From Ramlibacter sp. (GTDB taxonomy: Bacteria; Pseudomonadota; Gammaproteobacteria; Burkholderiales; Burkholderiaceae_C): a DNA stretch of 64,000 bases. A model generated the notes under the pieces. The model was given only the letters and a program-made list of their open reading frames with translations, had not been told where the DNA came from and searched no databases. Within the stretch, counting starts at the first letter, position 1, and each line of letters begins with the position of its first letter. Below, one piece after another: positions 54,393-64,000 of this stretch. The translations under genes were made by a program, and so were the position numbers. The stretch is from NCBI GenBank assembly GCA_030695945.1, contig JAUYOG010000043.1:1-64000 (forward strand). Direction: 5' to 3'.

Positions 54393-54860
54393 ATGTCCTT
54401 CCTACCCCGAGAGTTCCAAGTTCCAGCCATCGTCGAAACCGCGCGCTTCAGGATGCGCTCGATCACGATTCACGATGCATTCAAGAACTACGACGCGGTC
54501 ATGTCCAGTCGTGAACACCTCTGGAGCCGCTTCGGTGAGATCTGGGGTTGGCCTACGGAAGGCATGACCATAGAACACAACATCGTTGACCTCGGATGGC
54601 ACCAGAAGGAGTTTCAGCTGCGCTCATCCTTCGACTACGCTGTCATGTCGTTGGACGAGAAGCGCTTGCTGGGCTGCGTCTACGTAGACCCGCCTCACCA
54701 GGACGGCACCGATGCGGACATCTGGTTCTGGGCCAGGCAGAGCGAACTGGCAAGCGGGCTGGAGTCTGAACTGCAGGCGTTCCTGCTGCCCTGGCTCGCA
54801 GACAACTGGCCATTCCGCACAGTAACGCTCAACGGCGCGGTTACGCAACTGGGTGGCTGA
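54393..54860 (+). CDS. GNAT-like small protein (cassette gene)
   Basis: The 155-residue protein resembles GNAT acetyltransferase-type sequences in its start (REFQVPAIVETARFRMRSITIHDAFKNYDAVMSSREHLW), but I see no clear R/Q-x-x-G-x-G/A acetyl-CoA motif, so it may be a degenerate or distant member. Its GC content is lower than its neighbours. The ATG follows an attC-like site by 11 bases. After the stop codon, GTGGCTGACCCGTCCG (54853-54868) resembles the first part of that site (GTGGCTAACTAGTCCG), which suggests a truncated second attC. From 54861 to 54944 there is nothing else. Confidence 0.6.
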   Translation: MSFLPREFQVPAIVETARFRMRSITIHDAFKNYDAVMSSREHLWSRFGEIWGWPTEGMTIEHNIVDLGWHQKEFQLRSSFDYAVMSLDEKRLLGCVYVDPPHQDGTDADIWFWARQSELASGLESELQAFLLPWLADNWPFRTVTLNGAVTQLGG

Positions 54861-54944
54861 CCCGTCCGCGATGGCAGGTCGCCGCGTTCAGGATGGCCTT
54901 GCGCGCCTCAATCAGCAATTCAATGAGAAGGCGGAGGACCTGGC

Positions 54945-55235
54945 TTGCTCAATCGACTCATTAGCTTTTTGATCGTTGCCGGTCTTGGCTGGTACGGCTA
55001 CACCCAATACCAGGGCGGGCGGCACACCAGGCAAGCCGAATCGGTTGCGTCGCCCGTCGATGTGTCGCCGAAGGCAGTGACTCCAACGCCGGCGGCATAC
55101 AGCTGCGACGGGCGAAAGTATTGCTCCCAGATGACTTCATGTGCCGAGGCGACATACTTCTTGAAGAACTGCCCCGGGGTCAAGATGGATGGCAACAATG
55201 ACGGTGTTCCCTGCGAGCAGCAGTGGTGCAATTGA
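54945..55235 (+). CDS. Excalibur calcium-binding domain protein, membrane-anchored
   Basis: The 96-residue protein has one N-terminal membrane segment (LNRLISFLIVAGLGWYGY) and a C-terminal Cys-rich excalibur domain: YSCDGRKYCSQMTSCAEATYFLKNC followed by KMDGNNDGVPCEQQWC, with the calcium-binding D-N-N-D-G-P-C loop. It should sit in the periplasm and bind calcium. The start is TTG 54945 with GGAGG upstream. These domains are often fused to nucleases but occur alone in small membrane proteins like this one. Confidence 0.82.
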   Translation: MLNRLISFLIVAGLGWYGYTQYQGGRHTRQAESVASPVDVSPKAVTPTPAAYSCDGRKYCSQMTSCAEATYFLKNCPGVKMDGNNDGVPCEQQWCN

Positions 55236-55297
55236 TTTCGGCCGGGCGCTTACCTCACCCACCGCGTTAGTCCAGCTCCGGTGGGACCGGTGTTCTC

Positions 55298-55342
55298 CGG
55301 GCTTCACTGTTTTTTGACCTGTGTCAATGAAAAAAAAGCCCG
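55298..55342. terminator. Possible intrinsic terminator hairpin
   Basis: CGGGCTT and AAGCCCG (55298-55304 and 55336-55342) enclose TTTTTTGA and TCAATGAAAAAA, which also partly pair. The long stem with internal loops and A/T tracts resembles a bidirectional terminator between the excalibur and lipoprotein genes. Confidence 0.35.
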
Positions 55343-55385
55343 TGCGGCGCAACGTGAATCCTCCCAATAACAACGGAGGCTCGAA

Positions 55386-55901
55386 ATGAAAGCAATGCCG
55401 ATCGCTCGCCGGCGCCTCGGGTGGGTCCCACTGATGTTCGCGTTGCTCGGCTCCGGCTGCGCGTCGACGGCGCCATCGGGAGCCCCCACGGCGGCCAGTC
55501 CGCTTCTGGGGACATGGCGGCTGGTTTCATTCGAGATGGAGGCGCAGGGTACTGCCGGCAAGCTCTCCCCGATGGGCAAGGCGCCGGCCGGTTATCTCAG
55601 TTTCCTCCCGGACGGCCGCATGGCCGTGGTGATCACGGCTGAAGGCAGGAAGCCGGGAACGTCCGAGCAGGAGCGTGCCGCGCTCTACAGTTCGCTGGTG
55701 GCCTATACGGGCCGATTCCGGGTGGAAGGCGACAAGTGGGTGACGGCCGTCGACGCTTCGGCCAACCCGGCCTGGGTGGGCACGGAGCAGCCGCGATTCT
55801 TCACCATTTCCGGCGACACGCTGCAGGAACAGACACCCTGGTTTCCCCGCGCCGACAAGACCATGGTGCGCGTGGCCAACGTTTACACCAAAGTGAAGTA
55901 G
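55386..55901 (+). CDS. Lipocalin-like domain lipoprotein
   Basis: The 171-residue protein has a lipoprotein signal with lipobox LLGSGC (Cys at about residue 25), then a domain of the lipocalin-like 4 type: PLLGTWRLVSFEMEAQGTAGKLSPMGKAPAGYLSFLPDGRMAVVITAEGR and YTGRFRVEGDKWVTAVDAS. It should be anchored to a membrane and may bind a small hydrophobic ligand. GGAGG lies 9 bases upstream of the ATG. Confidence 0.82.
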   Translation: MKAMPIARRRLGWVPLMFALLGSGCASTAPSGAPTAASPLLGTWRLVSFEMEAQGTAGKLSPMGKAPAGYLSFLPDGRMAVVITAEGRKPGTSEQERAALYSSLVAYTGRFRVEGDKWVTAVDASANPAWVGTEQPRFFTISGDTLQEQTPWFPRADKTMVRVANVYTKVK

Positions 55902-55972
55902 GCGCGTCGGCGCAAGCTCTTCCATGAGGCGGGGCGCCCCCGCCTCCCGCCGTTCCATGTCACGATGCGCGG

Positions 55973-56476
55973 ATGAAAGCTATCCAGCGCCTCTTTCGCA
56001 CTGTCCATGGGCTGATGGCATTCCTGTTTGCCTGCGCCGCCCTGATGCTCATCGCCATTGCCACTCGCATGGGGTGGTTGGCCTTCGCGGGCAGCCTGGA
56101 CGGGGCGGCGGCGCAGGCCATCATCGAGGCGGTGGGGTTGCTGGCCGCCGCCGTCGTTGCTCTGCAGATTGCCGAGACGATCCTGGAAGAAGAGGTCGTT
56201 CGCGACGCCGACATCAGCGCGCCGACCCGCGTGCGCCGGTTCCTTTCCAGATTCTTCGTGGTGATCGTGGTCGCTCTGGCGTTCGAAGGCCTGGTGGCGA
56301 CTTTCAAGGCCCTGCACGAAGATCCAACTCAACTCGTCTATGCGGCGAGCATTCTGGCGGCCGTCGCGCTGCTCCTGATCGCGTGGGGCGTGTTCGTCTA
56401 TCTCAACCGCTTCGCGGAGGAGTTGGAGCCGGAGGCCATGGCGGACGCGAAACGGGAGGACAAGAAGCTCAAGTGA
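55973..56476 (+). CDS. Integral membrane protein of unknown function
   Basis: The 167-residue protein has about four membrane helices (about residues 12-32, 42-62, 88-108 and 115-140) and a highly charged C-terminus (EELEPEAMADAKREDKKLK). I do not recognise the family. It lies 28 bases upstream of the reductase gene, so they may be co-transcribed. Confidence 0.7.
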   Translation: MKAIQRLFRTVHGLMAFLFACAALMLIAIATRMGWLAFAGSLDGAAAQAIIEAVGLLAAAVVALQIAETILEEEVVRDADISAPTRVRRFLSRFFVVIVVALAFEGLVATFKALHEDPTQLVYAASILAAVALLLIAWGVFVYLNRFAEELEPEAMADAKREDKKLK

Positions 56477-56503
56477 ATCTTCGATGACCAGGAGGCATAG
56501 ATC

Positions 56504-57457
56504 ATGCGTATCGCATTCATGGGCTCGGGCGGGTTGGGCGGCTACTTCGGTGCTCGCCTGTGCAAAGGGGGTGCGGACGTGCACTTCATCGCACGCGGCA
56601 AGCATCTCCAGGCCATGCGAAGCGACGGACTGCGCGTCGAAGGTCCCGAACCCATCCACATTGCCCGAGTCAATGCGACCGACGATCCGGCGGAAGTTGG
56701 CGTTGCCGATTTCGTCATGCTGTGCGTCAAGCTATGGGACACCGAGGCGGCCCTGCAGCAGATGCGTCCCATGGTGGGCGCAGGCACGACGATCATTTCG
56801 TTCCAGAACGGCGTCCTGAAGGACCAATACCTGCGATCGGCGTACGACGAATCCCACATCATGGGCGGCGTCGGCTACGTCGCAACGACGATCGACCGGC
56901 CCGGGGTCATACGCCAGACCGGGCCCATGCAGAGGCTGCTGTTCGGCGAGTTCGACGGCTCGCGATCCTTGCGTGGGCAGGCGCTTCTCGAGGCGTGCCT
57001 CGCGGGCGGCATCAAGGCGGAATTCTCCGAGCACATCCTTCGCGAAATCTGGCAGAAGTACGTGTTCCTGGTGGGGCTGTCGGGAACCACGACGACGATT
57101 CGCAAGCCTATCGGCCCGATCCGTGAGAACCCTCAGACGCGCGCCTTCCTGTTGGACGTGATGCGCGAGGTTGTCGCAGTGGGCAGGGCCCAGGGCGTGG
57201 ACCTGCCGGAAGATTACGCCGAGGTGCGCCTGCGGCTCGCCGATGACGTCGCCTACGACATGACCTCCTCCATGCACCACGATCTCGAGCGCGGAAATCC
57301 TTTGGAGGTGCGATGGCTCTCGGGCGGCGTCGTCGAGCTGGGACGGCGCAAGGACGTGCCGACGCCGCTGAACCGCGCCATCGCCGACATCCTGGAACTC
57401 CACGCGGCTGGAGCTCCGCGGGACCTCACTCCACCCGCTCGACCCCCGTCGGCTTGA
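56504..57457 (+). CDS. Ketopantoate reductase family protein (PanE/ApbA)
   Basis: The 317-residue NADPH-dependent oxidoreductase has the Rossmann start [31 protein letters not shown], the [23 protein letters not shown] loop, FQNGVLKDQ, and a C-terminal helical domain with the catalytic Lys near WQKYVFL. It resembles PanE, which makes pantoate for CoA, but many bacteria have several paralogues of other function, so panE is not assigned. Its final 32 bases overlap the end of convergent parC. Confidence 0.88.
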   Translation: MRIAFMGSGGLGGYFGARLCKGGADVHFIARGKHLQAMRSDGLRVEGPEPIHIARVNATDDPAEVGVADFVMLCVKLWDTEAALQQMRPMVGAGTTIISFQNGVLKDQYLRSAYDESHIMGGVGYVATTIDRPGVIRQTGPMQRLLFGEFDGSRSLRGQALLEACLAGGIKAEFSEHILREIWQKYVFLVGLSGTTTTIRKPIGPIRENPQTRAFLLDVMREVVAVGRAQGVDLPEDYAEVRLRLADDVAYDMTSSMHHDLERGNPLEVRWLSGGVVELGRRKDVPTPLNRAIADILELHAAGAPRDLTPPARPPSA

Positions 57458-59780
57458 ACCCCAAGTCCGCGACTTTCCCCTTCTTGCCGCGATGGAACCG
57501 CGCGTTGTTCAGCGAGCGGATTTCCAGCGTCTCCTCGCGCTCCTTGCCGCCGCGGCCGATGCCCACGATCTTCACGCTGCGCGTGTAGGCCGCCGCGCCC
57601 GCCAGCGTGTCTTTCGCGTCCAGGTCGATCAGCATCAGCCCGCGCCCGCCGTTGGCCATGGGCTTGAGCTCGGTGATCTCGAACGTGAGGATGCGGCCGG
57701 CCGTCGAAGCGCAGGTCACATGCGTTGCAGGCGCCTGCGGCGGCACATTGGCCGGCGAGGGCCGGCACACCGTCTCGCCTTCGCCGCAGCTGATGAAGGC
57801 CTTGCCGCCCTTCAGGCGCGACATCATGTTCTCCACCGTCGCCAGGAAGCCGTACCCGCCCGACCCGGAGAGCAGCAGCCACGCCGTGGGCGCGCCGGCG
57901 AAGTAGTGCAGCAGGTGCGTGCCCGGCTCCAGCTCGATCAAGGTGGTGACAGGTTGCCCGTCGCCCCGGCCGCCCGGCAGCATGGCCACCGGGACGGTGT
58001 ACACGCGGCCGTTGCTGCCGAAGGCCAGCAACGTATCCACCGTGCGGCATTCAAAGGTGCCGTAAAAGCCGTCGCCGGCCTTGAAGGTGTAGTCGGGCGG
58101 CGCACCGCCCGCCGCGACGCGCTCGCTGGCCCAGCCCTTCTGCGCGCGCACCCAGCCCTTTTGCGAGACGACCACCGTCACCGGCTCGTCGATCACGCGG
58201 ATCTCGGCCACCGCCTTCTTCTCGGCCTGGATCAGCGTGCGGCGCGCATCGGCAAACTGCTTCGCGTCCTGCTCGATTTCCTTGACCATCAGCCGGCGCA
58301 GTGAGGCGGGGCTGCCGAGGATTTCTTCGAGCTTCTTCTGCTCTTCGCGCAGTTCCTTCAGCTCCTGCTCGATCTTGATCGCCTCCAGCCGCGCCAGCTG
58401 GCGCAGCCGGATCTCGAGGATGTCCTCGGCCTGCCGGTCGCTCAGCTTGAAACGCGCGATCAGCGCGGCCTTGGGCTCGTCGCTCTTGCGGATGATCGCG
58501 ATCACCTCGTCGATGTTCAGCAGCACCAGCTGCCGGCCCTCGAGGATGTGGATGCGGTCCAGCACCTTGCCCAGGCGGTGGCGCGAGCGGCGCTCGATCG
58601 TGGCCTGGCGGAACTCGATCCACTCCGTCAGCATCAGCCGCAGCGATTTCTGCACCGGCTTGCCGTCCAGGCCCACCATCGTGAGGTTGACCGGCGACGA
58701 AGTCTCGAGGCTGGTGTGCGCGAGCAGCGTGGTGATCAGCTCGCTTTGCTCGATGCGGCTGGTCTTGGGCTCGAACACGATGCGCACCGCCGAATCCTTG
58801 CTCGATTCGTCGCGCACCGTGTCCAGCACGGCCAGCACCGTCTGCTTCAACTGCACCTGCTCCTGGCTCAGGGCCTTCTTGCCGGCCCTGACCTTGGGGT
58901 TGGTGAGCTCCTCGATTTCTTCCAGCACGCGCTGCGTGCTGACACCGGGCGGCAATTCGGTGACGACCAGCTGCCACTGGCCGCGCGCGAGCTCTTCGAT
59001 CTTCCAGCGCGCGCGTACCTTCAGCGAGCCACGGCCCGTGCGGTAGGCCTCGGCGATGTCCGAGGCCGGGCTGATGATCTGGCCGCCGCCCGGGTAATCC
59101 GGGCCAGGCACCAGCGCGAACAGCTCGTCGTCGGAGAGCTTGGGCGTCTTGATCAGCGCCACGCAGGCGTCGGCGATCTCGCGCAGGTTGTGGCTGGGGA
59201 TTTCGGTGGCCAGGCCGACGGCGATGCCGCTCGCGCCGTTGAGCAAGGTGAATGGCAGCCGCGCGGGAAGCTGCTGCGGCTCCAGCGTGCTGCCGTCGTA
59301 GTTGGGGATGAAGGCGACGGTGCCTTCGTCGATCTCGTCGAGCAGCAGGTTGGTGATGCGCGCGAGGCGTGCCTCGGTGTAACGCATCGCCGCGGCGCCG
59401 TCGCCGTCGCGGCTGCCGAAGTTGCCGTGGCCGTCGATCAGCGGGTAGCGCTGCGAGAAATCCTGCGCCATGCGCACCAGCGCGTCGTACGCGGCTTGGT
59501 CGCCATGCGGGTGGAAGCGGCCCAGCACGTCGCCGACCACGCGCGCGCTCTTGACCGGACGCGCGCCCGCGGTGCCGGTATAGCCCAGGCCCATGCGCGC
59601 CATCGAATAGAGGATGCGGCGCTGCACGGGCTTCTGGCCGTCGCAGACGTCGGGCAGCGCACGCCCCTTCACGACGCTGAGCGCGTACTCGAGGTAGGCG
59701 CGCTGGGCGTAGGTGGCCAGGTCCAGCTCGGTGTCGTCGCCACCGTCGCCGCTGTTGAAGGAAATCAGTTCTTGCTCCAT
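57426..59780 (-). CDS. parC: DNA topoisomerase IV subunit A
   Basis: The 784-residue protein is the breakage-reunion subunit. The catalytic tyrosine is Tyr134 in [11 protein letters not shown], the QRDR is [16 protein letters not shown] (positions aligned to E. coli Ser80/Glu84 are Gln95/Asp99), and the C-terminal half has the beta-pinwheel repeats such as [19 protein letters not shown]. It pairs with ParE, encoded about 2.7 kb further on the same strand. The N-terminus ([37 protein letters not shown]) is standard. The final 32 bases overlap the convergent reductase gene. Confidence 0.96.
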   Translation of the reverse strand: MEQELISFNSGDGGDDTELDLATYAQRAYLEYALSVVKGRALPDVCDGQKPVQRRILYSMARMGLGYTGTAGARPVKSARVVGDVLGRFHPHGDQAAYDALVRMAQDFSQRYPLIDGHGNFGSRDGDGAAAMRYTEARLARITNLLLDEIDEGTVAFIPNYDGSTLEPQQLPARLPFTLLNGASGIAVGLATEIPSHNLREIADACVALIKTPKLSDDELFALVPGPDYPGGGQIISPASDIAEAYRTGRGSLKVRARWKIEELARGQWQLVVTELPPGVSTQRVLEEIEELTNPKVRAGKKALSQEQVQLKQTVLAVLDTVRDESSKDSAVRIVFEPKTSRIEQSELITTLLAHTSLETSSPVNLTMVGLDGKPVQKSLRLMLTEWIEFRQATIERRSRHRLGKVLDRIHILEGRQLVLLNIDEVIAIIRKSDEPKAALIARFKLSDRQAEDILEIRLRQLARLEAIKIEQELKELREEQKKLEEILGSPASLRRLMVKEIEQDAKQFADARRTLIQAEKKAVAEIRVIDEPVTVVVSQKGWVRAQKGWASERVAAGGAPPDYTFKAGDGFYGTFECRTVDTLLAFGSNGRVYTVPVAMLPGGRGDGQPVTTLIELEPGTHLLHYFAGAPTAWLLLSGSGGYGFLATVENMMSRLKGGKAFISCGEGETVCRPSPANVPPQAPATHVTCASTAGRILTFEITELKPMANGGRGLMLIDLDAKDTLAGAAAYTRSVKIVGIGRGGKEREETLEIRSLNNARFHRGKKGKVADLGFKPTGVERVE

Positions 59781-59817
59781 GGAATCAGGCAGGGAAAGAT
59801 CGAGAGTTGAAGTTGTT

Positions 59818-60960
59818 CTAGGGCAGCAGCTCGTCGGCCGCCACGGTGACGATACGCCGCTCGCTGGGGTTCTTGAGCTGCTCGTCCATCCGCGCGGCCA
59901 GGCGCTGCATCAGCGACTTGGCCGGCACGTCGTCCACCGGGACGAGCGCCAGCACGATGCGAAAGTGCAGGAACTCCGTGGGCGCCGCGGGCAGGGGCTC
60001 CTTGAGGCCTGCCACCAGGATGCGGCTGGCAATGTTGGCCGTCCCCTCCGCCAGGGACATCCCCTCGGCCAGCACGCCGATGCGCGAGTGCGAGAGCCGG
60101 GCCGCCACGTCGCCGTCGCGCAGCGACTGGCGGATGCGGTTGGCCGCCGCCAGCAGCGCCGATTCGGCGGCTTCGGGCCCGAATTCCGCCGACAGCTGCG
60201 GCAGGTTCTCGATGTGCACGAGCAGCACCACGCTCGGATGGCCGTAACGCATGATGAGGTTGCGCACGGCGCGCACCCGCTCGTAGAAGATCAGCGGCGT
60301 GGACAGGCCGGTGAGAGGGTCCACCGTGTTGCGCGCGTCGATGCGCACGCGCGTCTCGCTGAAGATGCGGCTGCGCCAGCTGCAGGCGAGGAAGCCGCAC
60401 GCGGCCCACAGTGTCAGCAAGCCGGCCAGCGGCAGCGCGGGATCGGGAACGGCGTCCAGCGAGCGCCAGCCCAGCCACACGGCGCCCACGCCCAGGGCGA
60501 GCTGACCCGCCACCAGCCAGCGCGCCCAGGGCTGGCTCTGCGGCCAGGCCCGAAGCATGATCACGACGACGACAGCGAGCCAGGCCGCGACCCCGGCCAA
60601 CAGCAGGTGCCAACGGCCGAGCGCGGTGGCCGCCGCCAACAACGGCAGCACCCCCACGCTGAGCGCCACCAGCCAGCGCCGCGGCTGGCGCAACGCCCCG
60701 GCGTGGCTCACCAGCTCGCGCAATTGCATGCCGTCGATGGCCATCACGGCCAGCAGCGCGCCCTGCGCGAGGAAGGGATGGCCGCCGACCAGTGTCTGCA
60801 CCGCGAGCACCGCCATCATCGTGGCCGCGCCGTGCAGCAGCAGCGCGCGCTCCCGGTAGGTATTGGCGACGATCACGCTGAAGCAGACGATCAGCACCTG
60901 CGCGCCGGCAAACGCGCCCAGCGCGACGAGTTGGTCGGGCCCTGCCGCCGGCAGCATCAT
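59818..60960 (-). CDS. Membrane protein with degenerate GGDEF domain
   Basis: The 380-residue protein has about six N-terminal membrane helices (to residue 190) followed by a GGDEF-fold domain: [19 protein letters not shown] and [34 protein letters not shown]. The active-site GGDEF motif is replaced by SHSRI, so diguanylate cyclase activity is not expected; it may bind c-di-GMP or GTP or act as a sensor scaffold. It lies between parC and a lytic transglycosylase gene, all minus strand. The start is ATG 60960 or 60957. Confidence 0.85.
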   Translation of the reverse strand: MMLPAAGPDQLVALGAFAGAQVLIVCFSVIVANTYRERALLLHGAATMMAVLAVQTLVGGHPFLAQGALLAVMAIDGMQLRELVSHAGALRQPRRWLVALSVGVLPLLAAATALGRWHLLLAGVAAWLAVVVVIMLRAWPQSQPWARWLVAGQLALGVGAVWLGWRSLDAVPDPALPLAGLLTLWAACGFLACSWRSRIFSETRVRIDARNTVDPLTGLSTPLIFYERVRAVRNLIMRYGHPSVVLLVHIENLPQLSAEFGPEAAESALLAAANRIRQSLRDGDVAARLSHSRIGVLAEGMSLAEGTANIASRILVAGLKEPLPAAPTEFLHFRIVLALVPVDDVPAKSLMQRLAARMDEQLKNPSERRIVTVAADELLP

Positions 60961-61014
60961 TCGCCGCCTCCCTGGGGGGCGCCGCGAGGTACTGCGCGGT
61001 AGGGACCGGCAGCG

Positions 61015-61866
61015 TCAGTCACGCTCGTTGCGCAGGTCGGGCAGCGTCACGGCGGCCACGGGCACGCCCGTCGCATCCGGCGCGACAGCCGGAAGGTTGC
61101 CGCGGCCGATGGCACCGCCCACGGGCAGCTCCATGCGGATGCGGCCGGGGGAGCGGAGATTGGAAGGAGGCTTGAGCATCCCGTAGAGCTGCATCACCGT
61201 CTTCACGTAGTTCTGCGTTTCGGGATAGTTCGGAACGCGGTTGCCCGCGCGCTGCACCGCGCCCTCGCCGGCGTTGTATGCCGCGAGAGCCAGCTCCAGG
61301 CGGCCGGGGAACAGGTCCAGCAGGTACCGCAGGTAGCGTGTGCCGGTCTTGATGTTGGTACGCGGGTCGGCGAGCTTCTTGCCCACGGGCGTGCGGGTGT
61401 CGCCCGTGACGCCGTAGCGCTCGGCCGTGGCCGGCATGATCTGCATCAAGCCCACCGCGCCCTTGGGCGACACGGCCCTGGCGTCGAAGCCCGACTCCGT
61501 GGCGATCAGGGCCTTGAGCAGTTCGTAGTCGATCCCCTGGTCTTTCGAGGCTTCGCGCAGGTGGTGCTTGACCTGCTTGTAGCTGGGCGACACGTCGAAG
61601 AAGGCGAGCAGTTTCGCAGGTGCGGTGGGCACGGCCACGGCGCGAGCCGTCCCGACACTCCCGCGGGGCGCCTTGCCCGCGCGCGACGTGTCGAAACTCT
61701 CGTCGCCGCGAAAGAAAATCTCGTAGCGCTCGTCGAGTTTCTCGGTGGAAAAATGGGCGACACCCTTGGCGTCCACGTAGCCCCACACCTCCGCCTGCGC
61801 CGGCGCGGCGAGCAGCAGGGCCAGTAAAGCGCCCGCGAGGCAGGATCGGAGGGCGCGAACGTTCAT
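61015..61866 (-). CDS. SLT-domain lytic transglycosylase
   Basis: The 283-residue secreted enzyme has a signal peptide (cleavage near AQAEV), a short DUF4124-like WGYVDAKGVAHFSTEKLDERYE segment and the SLT catalytic domain: LLKALIATESGFDARAVSPKGAVGLMQIMPATAERYGV, with the catalytic Glu in ATESGFD, NIKTGTRYLRYLL and LALAAYNAGEGAVQRAG. It cuts peptidoglycan in the periplasm. Its ATG overlaps the stop codon of the GNAT gene upstream, so it is translationally coupled. Confidence 0.92.
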   Translation of the reverse strand: MNVRALRSCLAGALLALLLAAPAQAEVWGYVDAKGVAHFSTEKLDERYEIFFRGDESFDTSRAGKAPRGSVGTARAVAVPTAPAKLLAFFDVSPSYKQVKHHLREASKDQGIDYELLKALIATESGFDARAVSPKGAVGLMQIMPATAERYGVTGDTRTPVGKKLADPRTNIKTGTRYLRYLLDLFPGRLELALAAYNAGEGAVQRAGNRVPNYPETQNYVKTVMQLYGMLKPPSNLRSPGRIRMELPVGGAIGRGNLPAVAPDATGVPVAAVTLPDLRNERD

Positions 61867-62423
61867 GCGTGCACCTCCAGCCCGAGGCTGCGGCGGCCCG
61901 TAAATTCAGGCCGCAGCATCGACATGACGATGAGGGATTCGAAGCCGCCTTCGACCTTCAGCGCCTCGCGCAGCTCGCCTTCGACCACGAAGCCCTCGCT
62001 GTCGTAGAGCGCCTTGGCGCGGCTGTTGCGGGCCTTCACGTCCAGCCAGAAGCGGTGCGCCCCCAGGTCGTCGAAAGCCACCTTCTTGGCCACGCGCAGC
62101 GCCGCACGGCCGAAGCCGGAGCCCTTGGCCTGTACCACCATGCGCTTGAGCTCCAGCGACTGGTTCTGGCTGCGGCAGCCGATGAGGATGAGGAAGCCGA
62201 CGGCGTTGAGCGCCTGGCCGCCTTCGATGATGAAGTGGCGAAAATCCGGGAAGCGGATGGCGGCCTCGTGCTGGGTGCGTTCCCAGGGCGTGATGAAGGC
62301 GAGGTTCTCCTGATCCTGTTCGAGAGACAGCACGAATTCGAGATCGCTCGTCATCGTCGGCCGCAGCCGCACCCGGGCCGTGGTACGGTCCGGTCGGGTG
62401 GCGGCGGAGTTGGCGGCAGTCAT
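61863..62423 (-). CDS. GNAT family N-acetyltransferase (RimI/RimJ-like)
   Basis: The 186-residue protein has the GNAT core VRLRPTMTSDLEFVLSLEQDQEN, the ELKRMVVQAKGSGFGRAALRVAKKVAF acetyl-CoA motif (Q-A-K-G-S-G-F-G-R) and a terminal NSRAKALYDSEGFVVEGELR, typical of the RimJ/RimL type. Its target, a ribosomal protein N-terminus or small molecule, is unknown. It lies 13 bases downstream of parE and overlaps the lytic transglycosylase start, so it is probably in the parE operon. Confidence 0.88.
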   Translation of the reverse strand: MTAANSAATRPDRTTARVRLRPTMTSDLEFVLSLEQDQENLAFITPWERTQHEAAIRFPDFRHFIIEGGQALNAVGFLILIGCRSQNQSLELKRMVVQAKGSGFGRAALRVAKKVAFDDLGAHRFWLDVKARNSRAKALYDSEGFVVEGELREALKVEGGFESLIVMSMLRPEFTGRRSLGLEVHA

Positions 62424-62436
62424 GAAAGACGTGTGG

Positions 62437-64000
<1,564 letters not shown>

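Noticed and set aside
55240-55275. GCTTACCTC...GCGTTAG considered as another attC site
   Set aside because: The spacing between the two boxes is ten bases instead of five, no 5' half was found, and the next gene starts more than 100 bases away.
57426-59780. Gln95 at the quinolone-resistance position of ParC as an acquired mutation
   Set aside because: HPHGDQ is likely the natural state in betaproteobacteria, so it should not be read as resistance.

Overview
The window is chromosomal DNA of high GC content from a betaproteobacterium, most likely Burkholderiales of the Comamonadaceae type (Ramlibacter/Variovorax-like). This is inferred from codon use, from the style of the proteins (MscS, ETF, TRAP, ParC/ParE, TgpA, alpha-E) and from short GC-rich palindromes of a kind common in that group. 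No rRNA, tRNA, CRISPR array, transposase, integrase or phage gene was seen. Species identity cannot be settled from the sequence alone.

Layout. 1-8.6 kb: a PA0069-type radical SAM protein (minus strand) with a LexA-like box just upstream, then a response regulator-cyclase and a large hybrid histidine kinase, then both subunits of a cyanide-insensitive-type cytochrome bd oxidase. 8.6-13.3 kb: nitronate monooxygenase, an acyl-CoA dehydrogenase and etfA/etfB on the minus strand, an acyl-CoA oxidation unit with two operator-like palindromes upstream. 13.5-16.5 kb: a complete TRAP transporter (dctP-dctQ-dctM). 16.4-19.5 kb: MscS channel, enoyl-CoA hydratase and histone-deacetylase-like amidohydrolase. 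19.5-25.2 kb: MoxR ATPase, DUF58, TgpA-type transglutaminase, MltB and an HD protein, tightly packed.

25.2-50.7 kb holds two versions of a predicted peptide-modification system. Version one has an alpha-E protein, a circularly permuted ATP-grasp protein, a TPR/glycosyltransferase-like protein and, divergently beyond comEC, a 1152-residue transglutaminase/DUF2126 protein. Version two is an ATP-grasp::alpha-E fusion followed by a small transglutaminase. Between them lie comEC, an HtrA/DegP protease, tamA-tamB and a cytosolic trypsin-like protease. Two intergenic spacers in this region (37.9-38.4 and 45.7-46.25 kb) carry copies of the same element of about 520 bp. Each copy is built from two modules bounded by long inverted repeats, and the copies show paired compensatory changes.

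50.7-57.5 kb is more accessory: RidA, an AMP-dependent acyl-CoA synthetase and an isochorismatase-like hydrolase. These are followed by a stretch of visibly lower GC with an orphan nuclease-like ORF, an attC-like site, a GNAT-like ORF and an excalibur protein, which looks like a small integron-type cassette remnant without an integrase. Then come a lipocalin-like lipoprotein, a membrane protein and a ketopantoate-reductase-family protein. 57.4-64 kb is a housekeeping block on the minus strand: parC, a GGDEF-fold protein with a lost active site, a lytic transglycosylase, a GNAT acetyltransferase and parE, which runs off the window end.

The items most worth following up are the repeated long-inverted-repeat element, the attC-like cassette pair, the LexA box on the radical SAM gene, the two ATP-grasp/alpha-E/transglutaminase loci, the palindromic repeat lying in frame inside comEC, and the GFA-phosphatase fusion.
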